Source of the DNA: Malus domestica
Taxonomy: Eukaryota; Streptophyta; Magnoliopsida; Rosales; Rosaceae
Length of the DNA: 64,000 nt
Reading direction: 5' to 3'
NCBI RefSeq assembly: GCF_042453785.1
Contig: NC_091672.1
Location: 935,001-999,000, forward strand
Made by a program: the position numbers and the translations under genes. Below, one piece after another: positions 33,101 through 42,558 of this stretch. Under the pieces are notes generated by a model, which made no database searches, was not told where the DNA came from, and saw nothing but the letters and a program-made list of their open reading frames with translations. Position 1 is the first letter of the stretch, and each line of letters begins with the position of its first letter.

Positions 33101-36100
33101 GGGTAATAATATGGTAGCTAGACCTTCAAAATTTATGGGTCTAAACTTTGTTAGTGCTGTTTCTTTGCTATTCTTTTACCCTTCTTGGTCAGAGCGATGT
33201 AGTGGGAGCTGCAAGCTTCACGTGCTCAACTTTGGCAGAGAACTTTGGCAAAGTTATCTGTGGTACCCATGAGCTATTGTTGCGTGTGGGAAATGGGTGA
33301 TTGAACAGTAAGATTCATGTGTTTTCTACTTCCCCAGAAGTCTTTGACAGAATGCCCATAATTTCCGCAAAGCTGAGTGTGCGTGTGACAGGTGCTGACA
33401 AGGTTGGAAAAGTAGGTGCCTCTTCGATTTCTGAGATCGGCCCTCGTGGTCTCTGGGGAGCCCAGCTTTTGAGAAAGCGAGCGCCTCTTCGATTTCTGAG
33501 ATCGGCCTTCGTGGTCTTTGAGCAGCCCAACTTTTGAGAAAGCAAACACCTCTTCGATTTCTGAGATCAACCCTCGTGATCTCTAAGTAGCCCAACTTTT
33601 GAGAAAGCAAACGCCTCTTCGATTTCTGAGCAGGCGCCTCTTCGATTTCTGAAGCTCCGTCGAGTGCAGATTTTTATAGGGGCTGGCATTAAGTTCCAAA
33701 GCACACTTGAATCTCCACCAGTAGAAGCTTCATTCTTGCACTTCTAAGATCTTGATTTGTCCGACCTCTTCTCTCTTCAACACCTTTGAAAATGTCTGGC
33801 CCCTCCGACCGTCGTTTTGACTTGAACCTTGTTGAAGAGGCAGCCCCGCCTTCTCCAGACAACATATGGCGCCCATCCTTCGTCTCCCCTACTGGTCCTC
33901 TTACCGTTGGGGATTCCGTGATGAAGAATGATATGACCGCTGCGGTGGTGGCCAGGAACCTTCTCACTCCCAAAGATAACAGACTACTTTCCAAACGGTC
34001 TGATGAGTTAGCTGTTAAGGATTCGCTGGCTCTCAGTGTTCAGTGTGCAGGTTCTGTGTCTAATATGGCCCAACGCCTATTTGCTCGAACCCGCCAAGTT
34101 GAATCATTGGCGGCTGAAGTGATGAGTCTCAAACAGGAGATTAGAGGGCTCAAGCATGAGAATAAACAGTTGCACCGGCTCGCACATGACTATGCTACAA
34201 ACATGAAGAGGAAGCTTGACCAGATGAAGGAAACTGATGGTCAGGTTTTACTTGATCATCAGAGATTTGTGGGTTTGTTCCAAAGGCATTTATTGCCTTC
34301 GTCTTCTGGGGCTGTACCGCGTAATGAAGCTCCAAATGATCAACCTCTGATGCCTCCTCCTTCTAGGGTTCTGTCCAGTACTGAGGCTCCAAATGATCCC
34401 CCTCCGGTGCCTTCTCTTTCTGGGGCTCTACCGACTGCTGAGACTTCTCCTAAGCAACCTTTGTGAAGGCTTCCTCTTGTGTGTTTATTTTGACTCATGT
34501 ATATGTACATATTTGTAGCTTATCGGGAATATCAATAAATAAGCTTTCCTTCATTTCAACATATTGTGTTAAATACACCAAAGCCTTCTTCGCTAAGTTC
34601 TTTGAATTTTCTTTTGTTGAAGCTTGTATGTTGAAGCTTGTATGTTGAAGCTTTCTGAGTGGAGCATGTAGGTTGGGGTAGTGTTCCCTTAATTTCCCGA
34701 GTGAGGAAAACTTCTCGGTTGGAGACTTGGAAAATCCAAGTCACTGAGTGGGATCGGCTATATGAATCTTAGAACGCCATTGTGCTCGATCCTGTGTCAT
34801 GTCCTTCGTTAGATCCAAGTACTCTAAGTCTTTTCTTAGAGTCTCTTCCAAAGTTTTCCTAGGTCTTCCTCTACCCCTTCGGCCCTGAACCTCTGTCCCA
34901 TAGTCGCATCTTCTAATCGGAGCGTCAGTAGGCCTTCTTTGCACATGTCCAAACCACCGTAACCGATTTTCTCTCATCTTTCCTTCAATTTCGGCTACTC
35001 CTACTTTACCCCGGATATCCTCATTCCTAATCTTATCCTTTCTCGTGTGCCCACACATCCAACGAAGCATCCTCATCTCCGCTACACCCATTTTGTGTAC
35101 GTGTTGATGTTTCACCGCCCAACATTCTGTGCCATACAGCATCGCCGGCCTTATTGCCGTCCTATAAAATTTTCCCTTGAGCTTCAGTGGCATACGGCGG
35201 TCACACAACACGCCGGATGCACTCTTCCACTTCATCCATCCAGCTTGTATTCTATGGTTGAGATCTCCATCTAATTCTCCGTTCTTTTGCAAGATAGATC
35301 CTAGGTAACGAAAACGGTCGCTCTTTGGTATTTCTTGATCTCCGATCCTCACCCCTAACTCGTTTTGGCCTCCATTTGCACTGAACTTGCACTCCATATA
35401 TTCTGTCTTTGATCGGCTTAGGCGAAGACCTTTAGATTCCAACACTTCTCTCCAAAGGTTAAGCTTTGCATTTACCCCTTCCTGAGTTTCATCTATCAAC
35501 ACTATATCGTCTGCGAAAAGCATACACCAAGGAATATCATCTTGAATATGTCCTGTTAACTCATCCATTACCAACGCAAAAAGGTAAGGACTTAAGGATG
35601 AGCCTTGATGTAATCCTACAGTTATGGGAAAGCTTTCGGTTTGTCCTTCATGAGTTCTTACGGCAGTCTTTGCTCCTTCATACATATCCTTTATAGCTTG
35701 GATATATGCTACTCGTACTCCTTTCTTCTCTAAAATCCTCCAAAGAATGTCTCTTGGGACCCTATCATACGCTTTTTCCAAATCTATAAAGACCATGTGT
35801 AAATCCTTTTTCCCATCTCTATATCTTTCCATCAATCTTCGTAAGAGATAGATTGCCTCCATGGTTGAGCGCCCTGGCATGAACCCGAATTGGTTGTCCG
35901 AAACCCGTGTCTCTTGCCTCAATCTATGCTCAATGACTCTCTCCCAGAGCTTCATTGTATGACTCATTAGCTTAATACCCCCTATAGTTCATGCAATTTT
36001 GTACGTCACCCTTATTCTTGTAGATAGGCACCAAAGTGCTCGTTCGCCACTCATTTGGCATCTTCTTCGTTTTCAAAATCCTATTGAAAAGGTCAGTGAG

Positions 36101-39100
36101 CCATGTTATACCTGTCTCTCCCAAAAGTTTCCACACTTCGATTGGTATATCGTCTGGGCCTATTGCTTTTTTATGTTTCATCTTCTTCAAAGCTACAACC
36201 ACTTCTTCCTTCCGGATTCGACGATAAAAAGAGTAGTTTCTACACTCTTCTGAGTTACTCAACTCCCCTAAAGAATCACTCATTTCATGTCCTTCATTGA
36301 AAAGATTATGAAAATAACCTCTCCATCTGTCTTTAACCGCGTTCTCTGTAGCAAGAACCTTTCCATCCTCATCCTTGATGCACCTCACTTGGTTTAGGTC
36401 CCTTGTCTTCTTTTCCCTTGCTCTAGATAGTTTATAGATATCCAACTCTCCTTCTTTGGTATCTAGTCGTTTATACATATCGTCGTAAGCCGCTAACTTA
36501 GCTTCTCTGACAGCTTTCTTCGCCTCTTGCTTCGCTTTTCTATACCTTTCACCATTTTCATCGGTCCTCTCCTTGTATAAGGCTTTACAACATTCCTTCT
36601 TAGCCTTCACCTTTGTTTGTACCTCCTCATTCCACCACCAAGATTCCTTTTGGTGTGGGGCAAAGCCCTTGGACTCTCCTAATACCTCTTTTGCTACTTT
36701 TCGGATACAACTAGCCATGGAATCCCACATTTGGCTAGCTTCCCCCTCTCTATCCCACACACATTGGGTGATTACCTTCTCTTTGAAAATGACTTGTTTT
36801 TCTTCTTTTAGATTCCACCATCTAGTCCTTGGGCACTTCCAAGTATTGTTCTTTTGTCTTACTCTTTTGATATGTACATCCATCACCAACAAGCGATGTT
36901 GATTAGCCACGCTCTCTCCTGGTATAACTTTGCAATCCTTACAAGTTATACGATCCCCTTTCCTCATTAGAAGAAAATCTATTTGTGTTTTTGACGACCC
37001 ACTCTTGTAGGTGATCACATGTTCTTCTCTCTTCTTAAAGAAGGTGTTGGCTAAGAAGAGATCATATGCCATTGCAAAATCCAAGATAGCTTCCCCATCC
37101 TCGTTTCTCTCCCCAAAACCATGGCCACCATGAAAACCTCCATAGTTGCCTGTCTCCCTGCCCACGTGTCCATTTAAATCTCCTCCTATAAATAACTTCT
37201 CCGTCTGAGCAATTCCTTGCACCAAGTCTCCAAGATCTTCCCAAAATTTCTCCTTCGAACTCGTATCCAACCCTACTTGAGGTGCGTACGCACTAATCAC
37301 ATTGATAAGTTCTTGTCCTATTACAATCTTGATTGCCATGATTCTATCTCCTACCCTCTTGACATCTACAACATCTTGTACCAAGGTCTTGTCCACGATG
37401 ATGCCAACACCGTTTCTCGTTCTATTTGTGCCCGAATACCAAAGTTTAAACCCTGAGTTTTCTAGATCCTTTGCCTTACTACCAACCCACTTAGTTTCTT
37501 GTAGGCACATAATATTTATCCTTCTCCTCACCATAACTTCCACTACTTCCATAGATTTTCCCGTTAAGGTTCCTATATTCCACGTTCCTAAACGCATTTT
37601 GCTCTCTTGAACTCTACCCTTCTGTCCTAGCTTCTTCACCCTCCCCTGTCTAATAGGATCAAAGTACTTCTTTTGTGTGTCCCGGGTAAAGTTGATAGGA
37701 GCATATGCTCCCAAACAACTTTGAGTGGAGTCGTTCGAAAAGAAGTTTCTATGGCCCCCTTGCTCATTTAACACTGCATCCGGGTGCCGATGGAGATACA
37801 GCGACCCTTGCTCACTTATCACTGTGCTCGGGCCACACAGCGCGCCACTTACGGGTGACGCCCTAGCTTTAGCGCGATTTTGTTCTGGATTCATTTTCAT
37901 AAGGATTCGACGTGATCATGGAGTGCCGGCTGTCGACTACCTGACGCCCTCCCCCTCCTCCTTTATCCGGGCTTGGGACCGGCCATGTAAGACATAGGCG
38001 GAGTTAAACGAAAACTATATACGCCGACAAAAAATACAGTGAGAATAACAACATTTAATACAACAACAACAACAAAGCCTTTTCCCACTAAGTGGGGTCG
38101 GCTAGAATAACAACATTTAATATGTAGAAAAAAAACAGCAGTTGTTTTTAACAGACCAGACATACCATGTATAACTAAAGGTTACCTTGAACTTAGCACA
38201 TTGAAGATTTGCACGTGAGAAAAAGACATTTTTCAAACATGCATAGCTGAAGTCAACAAATGACAAGTCCTGCAATTTCATGGATCAAGTAACACCATGA
38301 CATCAGAGACAAGGCATCAAATAAATGGATAATCATGCATCTTTTACCAACCAAAACATCTTTTCATTTAAATTCATAAATAATCCAGCAATGCTTACTT
38401 TTAATTTATGAAAGCAGTAAGAAACTGGTTTCAACATGCTATAGGAAATTTTGATTCTTAATACAGATTGTAATAGATGTTGTTTTACAAATTCAAAATA
38501 TTTTTTGGTAAAAAAACTTGGTACACTAGGCATGAGTGAGGACGTTGCAGAGAAAATGCAAATGTATAGATCTCTTAGGGGCTTCATTATGTGCCTGTAC
38601 TTCTGAAACTAGATGTTCTAAACGGATATTAGCTTATTGTAGTGTATTTTTTTCAAATTTCTAGAAACCGAATTTTACAAGGCACATATCTCGTACTACT
38701 TTTACTTTTTTTTTTTTTTCAGAATTGAGAACCTGAGAAATTACCAATTTGGAAAGGTCAAGGCCAGAAAGATTGACACCTCGAAAACGCACTTTCTCAG
38801 ACTGTATGCACTTGATGATATCAGTACGTGTTAGTTCTGTATCTACCTCTTCATCCTCCCTCTTCTTATTTAGAACAGCATGTATTCCATCCATCAGACC
38901 CTGAAAATTGTTTCAGAAATTCACAACATTGTTGAAACAATCTGACTGTCAAATGAAAAGAGGCAGTATTCATTGTGATGGGAGAAATGAAAGCGGATAA
39001 AAATGGAGATATTTTTGACATGTAAATTCATTAGTAGATTGATGAATGAATCTCAGCACATGTATAAACTCCATTACTTCAACATAGTTAGAGATATACA

Positions 39101-40834
39101 AAAATGTTTCATCCGAGTTGTATAGTTACAAAGTGAATACTTTATCTCTAGGGACTTGTTTCGAGTCTTTCAATATTCCAGAAAATAATCAGTTTATATT
39201 ATTAGATTGGGAATCCAAAACATTAACTACTTTGATCACTGCTTGAATATGTGGTCCAGATTCACGGTTTGGAAATTAAGATTCCTATGTTGCAGATTAT
39301 CTTAAAAAAAAAAAAATATTAGTCCATATATTGTACATGTACATAAGACTGTAATTTTAATGCGTTGGTGGTTGTTGTTGTTGTTGGTGCTATCTATGCA
39401 CCCTTTTTTACCTCCCACACTTTTCTTATTAATTTTTGTCCTTTAATCCTCTTCAATACATTTGATTTGAACCTTCCATCGGTTTAAAATTACGGAACAA
39501 AAATTCACTATTTGAGTAAACAAGTACACAATATGAACTAGAGTGCAGCCCATTGATGACGTTAATAAATAAGAGTAAATGAATATAAAATGTAAAACCC
39601 ACACTTACTAGAAGTTGATAGTATTCAGCCTCCCTAAGTAGTTCTGAATATTCTGAATCTTTTAATGTGGGAACAACGCCATCCCTCAACCAGTTAAGGA
39701 TGTGCCGAAAATGTTTGCCATCCCTATCAAGAAAAACATATCCCTACAAAAAAAGCCCGGGAGCAGATTATCATTATACAAACTGAAAATAATGTTTTCA
39801 TTCATATTTACATAACAATAAATAAATAAAAAATATGATTCATGTCCAACCATTTGGGATTGTTACTTGAATCCCAACCCTTCACTTGATCCTATATGGA
39901 TCGTACCTTCATACAAATCACACAGTACTGTATTTTTCCTAATTACTTCCTTGCCATCTCCTTTCGTAGCACTACCCTGTTTTGATTAAATCACTTCCTA
40001 ACCATCACACCTATTGGTCTTTGTTAAACATGCGGAGGCCATCATAGATGGTTCTCCCTATGTTTCCACTGAGCGCCATTTCAGCCTACTCAAACATGAT
40101 CATTCAAGTTCATAAATAATTATCTAACATCTGGTGAGGTTGTAGTGGGGAAATCAATAGTCACAATGGAAAACTGTTTAAAATGTCTCAAAGGCAGAAG
40201 TTTATACCTTTTCGGCTTCTTGACATAGACTATGGCGACCACTGAACATTGCAGCAAGCAACGAATCGGGCTCACGACGAGTCAAAGTATCAATAGTAGT
40301 ACAAAATTTCTTTCCTCCTGTTAACAGACAAGAATGTATCCAAATTATGTAGCTAATCCTCAAGCTCTATTAAACTACACCATCACTATAAGTTTTAAAC
40401 AAAACCACTTCAAGAGCTCAATTGGAGAAGAAAGACTCTTCATTTATCCACTTTTCATACTCTTAATCTGAAGTTGGGTTTGAAGTGGTTTGCCTCTAAA
40501 GTGTAATCTAATCAAGGCTTATAAGTTAAAACCCCAATTTTGAATTTTTGACAACTCCAATCAGTCACACATGCACAAACACACAGATTGCAGTAATTGC
40601 CTCGCCAAAACATTCAATTGGTCTACTTATATAGCTTGGCTTTTCTGAGAAAATGAAAAATTAGGGTTTCAACTTCTATTCGAGAGCGATCAAATCGATT
40701 CAACACAAATTTTTATACTGTAAGAAACAGAAAATTCAAATCATTTTGGATTGGATTGCAACTTGCAAGAGAGAGAGAGGAAGCTGACCGATGTTGAGGC
40801 GAATCAGAGAGGATGATTCGGAGACCTTCGTCAT
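27109..40834 (-). CDS. FIP2: FIP2-like BTB/T1 + pentapeptide-repeat protein
   Basis: Coding exons, 5' to 3' on the minus strand: 40789-40834, 40208-40317, 39609-39743, 38745-38900, 38186-38269, 29541-29587, 29379-29452, 29100-29158, 28847-28906, 27733-27813, 27109-27162 (906 bp, 301 aa). The N-terminal half is a potassium-channel-tetramerisation-type BTB domain: LIRLNIGGKKF, then [13 protein letters not shown], then [17 protein letters not shown]. The C-terminal half is pentapeptide repeats of the A(D/N)LXX type ([19 protein letters not shown] through [13 protein letters not shown]). The order and length fit Arabidopsis FIP2, found as a partner of the formin AFH1; BTB-T1 proteins can also be CUL3 adaptors. 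Intron 5 (29588-38185) is swollen by a composite retroelement. Intron 7 uses a GC donor (AAG|GCAAAC). All joins keep frame, so the gene is probably functional despite the insertion. Confidence 0.92.
29656..30275 (-). mobile_element. RTE LINE 3' segment (C-terminal RT region and tail)
   Basis: Frames at 29688-30275 match the C-terminal part of the RTE ORF at 34741-35330 (for example [20 protein letters not shown] and [16 protein letters not shown]), with about 5-8 percent visible differences and a deletion near the KWKSASG site. It ends in the RTE 3' UTR (CCCACTTAGTGGG) and (TTG)n. It is a second copy of this region, not the missing end of the first. Confidence 0.85.
30276..30490 (-). mobile_element. 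LTR fragment related to the solo LTR at 889-1403
   Basis: The reverse complement matches about 1114-1355 of the solo LTR (TGTCATTTGTACTAAATCAT, GGAGAGCTTGAACCTATGTA, GGTGAACCACGTACATCTTG). It is fused directly to the RTE segment at GATCACAAA|AAGCGACCG with no TSD between. The matched region begins just downstream of the LTR TATA box. Confidence 0.75.
31640..33300 (+). repeat. Tandem duplication, about 914-bp period, with internal shorter repeats
   Basis: GTGGGTAATAATATGGTAGC occurs at about 32185 and 33099, and GATTGAACAGTAAGATTCAT at 32384 and 33299 (offset 914-915). Inside, a shorter unit (TCTCGAGATTCGGAG, then CTTCGATTTTTGAGAAAG) and a unit containing GGTTGGGCATGTTTGCTAG repeat several times from 31655. 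Confidence 0.85.
33415..33645 (+). repeat. 65-bp tandem repeat
   Basis: Three full and two partial copies start at about 33418, 33482, 33547, 33612 and 33631. Each has CCTCTTCGATTTCTGAGATC and CCCAACTTTTGAGAAAGC. Confidence 0.85.
33786..34466 (+). CDS. Tat-element antisense ORF: coiled-coil protein, 226 aa (host-irrelevant)
   Basis: Preceded by a leader resembling that at 59 kb (CTTCTAAGATCTTGATTT and CTTCAACACCTTTGAAA). It begins [21 protein letters not shown] conserved N-terminal block ([20 protein letters not shown]) is followed by a coiled coil at about 105-160 ([20 protein letters not shown]) and a Pro-rich tail with a repeated EAPNDxP motif. A second copy lies at 59073-59738. It is not Gag, protease or pol. 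The frame here is fully open, unlike the 59-kb copy. It lies in reverse orientation to the FIP2 gene, inside its intron. Function unknown. Confidence 0.7.
   Translation: MKMSGPSDRRFDLNLVEEAAPPSPDNIWRPSFVSPTGPLTVGDSVMKNDMTAAVVARNLLTPKDNRLLSKRSDELAVKDSLALSVQCAGSVSNMAQRLFARTRQVESLAAEVMSLKQEIRGLKHENKQLHRLAHDYATNMKRKLDQMKETDGQVLLDHQRFVGLFQRHLLPSSSGAVPRNEAPNDQPLMPPPSRVLSSTEAPNDPPPVPSLSGALPTAETSPKQPL
34741..38005 (-). mobile_element. RTE-clade LINE, near full length, one frameshift
   Basis: The 5' end is complete (5' UTR 37901-38005 including GGCCGGTCCCAAGCCCGG). The endonuclease/RT ORF runs from 37900 to 34741. The AP-endonuclease domain shows [29 protein letters not shown] and the histidine motif [11 protein letters not shown] shows [33 protein letters not shown] and FADDIVLID. 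The C-terminus ends [10 protein letters not shown]...[12 protein letters not shown] as in plant RTE elements. At about 35975-35985 a run of five G puts the N-terminal part out of frame with RT (stop in GGGGGTATTAA). The last ~35 bases of the 3' UTR and the (TTG)n tail are missing: at 34740 it passes straight into Tat-type sequence. Confidence 0.9.
38061..38103 (-). mobile_element. 43-bp RTE tail insertion with 19-bp TSD
   Basis: Only the last 43 bases of the RTE 3' end (CCGACCCCACTTAGTGGG...TTTGTTGTTG on the minus strand) are present. They are flanked by AGAATAACAACATTTAATA at 38042-38060 and 38104-38122. It is an extreme 5'-truncated TPRT product, 20 bp from the TSD of the 8.35-kb insertion. 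Confidence 0.9.
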
Positions 40835-42558
40835 TGAATTGAGGGCTCCGATTTGGGAATCCACAGGATCAAGTAATTCAAAGCTCGGAGCTTTTTGTTT
40901 CCGACTTTATGACTGTAGGTTGAAGGTAAGTTTACGTTAGTGTGTTTTTGCAGCTCTTCATTGCTTAGCAAGCGAGAAATAGAATATGAGGAAAGCGTAG
41001 CAATTGATCGGTTAATTCATTAAAATGTGCCACTATGTCATTTTCATCAACATCGTTAGAATTTTAGTGAAAAAGAATCATGTGTCACGTATTAAAGACT
41101 AAATTAAGGAACAAATATGAAAAACTAAAATGAGAAAATTGTAGCAGTGGTCCTTGAACTTTAGCCCAAAGGGAAATAGTCCATCAACTTCAATGCAATG
41201 ATCCTTTTTACCATGACTTATTTTGACGGAAATTCTGATGAAGTTGACACAAAGGACCAGAGCTGCATGTTTTGATGGGTTAAGGGAAAAGAGATCCTCT
41301 CTGGATCTCTTCCACCAAGACCACTGGATCAAGTGATTCAGACATTTAAAATTTCATTTAATGGCCCACTTGTTTTGATCCCTTAAAAGCCATAATAATT
41401 TTTGGTCGTTAGAAAGGGATTAAGGTTACAGTTTTTTAGTTGAGAGACCAACATTCCAATTGAATTAAAATTAAGGTGACATTGTTCCAATTTTCTCACT
41501 AAAGAAATAATTTTCCGTTTCTTCATATTTTACTTATTTATTAAAATTTAGACAAAACAATTCCTAACAAAAATTAAGATTAAAACATAAAAATGGAAGT
41601 AATCTCAACACATTTTGTCTTCTTTTGTTTGTATTTCGACTTTTGATTTATTTATTTAATTTTAAGACTAAAATAAATATATTGCGATCAAGAGAAAAAA
41701 AAGTGTGCACAATTTAATTCACTCTCACATCTACCATTGAGTTGGCGAGATTTTTTTTTCCTAGCGTTGACAAGAGATTCAAAGTTTCAACTAGTTTTTA
41801 ATTGAGCAATGCTAGAGAGGTTAAATTTGTAAGAGTGCTACTAGACTCATTACGTTGTCTTATTTCTCCACCTCATTGTAATCTCACCCCCTATAAAAAT
41901 TAAAATCTTGTTTTCCCACCCTCTATTATTCCAAAAATAACCTTTATCATAGCACCAGCACCACACCATCATTACCTTGTTTCCACCTCCAGTCTGCCCT
42001 GGAACTTCCTTTAGCGGCAAAACGCGTCAATTAGCCAACCCAAAATCCCAAATTCCAATACCATTTTCTCAATCTTGTCCACAAGTTATGTATCTCTAGA
42101 TTTTGTACATTGGCAACAAGTCACTTGCACTTGTAGCAACTATCAAGCAATGAAGTTCGGGGTAATAAAAAAACCAAACTAAAAAGTTAATTACCGTCGT
42201 GATGACACTCTCAATCTCCACAACCATTCAAAACCCTAAACCCTAACTAGTTAGCAATTTGAATAGGGCCAAGAGTGTGAGATCAGCTATGTTCGGTTGG
42301 TTTCTAATTCCGGATAATTCAGCCCAACTCGACCCAGAAGGTTAAGAAAAGACAGCCCAAGTCGGCCTCAGAGAAACGAGGAACGTGCAACAGGTGGAAT
42401 AGCAAATGCTGCATGGCCACCCAAACGTGGCAGCTCCATGAAGAAACACATCTCAGCCTCTGCCGCTCCTTCAACTTCTCCTTTCTCCTTCATCCCTCCT
42501 TATTAAAAACCAAGCAATCTTCTGCTCTAATTCTCTGCTGTTCTGCAACAATACAACA
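40835..42558. other. Divergent intergenic region between FIP2 and the DUF639 gene
   Basis: FIP2 (minus) and the DUF639 gene (plus) start about 1.7 kb apart in opposite directions. The leaders are likely at 40835-40950 and 42440-42558. The middle is AT-rich with no gene or obvious TE. Confidence 0.5.

Larger units (their letters stand above)
30491..34740 (+). mobile_element. Tat-type element fragment (antisense-gene/3' region)
   Basis: Shares order of blocks with 57.7-59.75 kb: GAATTTGAGGGTCAAAAC, GCTTGTCTCCACATGCTTC, GATATGAGATA, TTTGTTGGGA, then the coiled-coil ORF. In the 59-kb element these blocks are antisense to pol, lying between pol and the 3' LTR. No LTR, PBS or pol is present, so it is a fragment. 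Confidence 0.6.
29656..38005 (-). mobile_element. 8350-bp composite retroelement in FIP2 intron 5, 17-bp TSD
   Basis: The identical 17-mer AAACGAAAACTATATAC stands at 29639-29655 and 38006-38022. Read on the minus strand the insertion starts with an RTE 5' end (38005) and finishes with an RTE 3' end and a (TTG)n tail (29656). Between are, in order: RTE body (38005-34741), Tat-type LTR-retrotransposon material in antisense (34740-about 30500), a solo-LTR-like fragment (about 30490-30276), and a second RTE 3' segment (30275-29656). TSDs of this length with a full 5' end are the signature of LINE target-primed reverse transcription. Confidence 0.8.
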
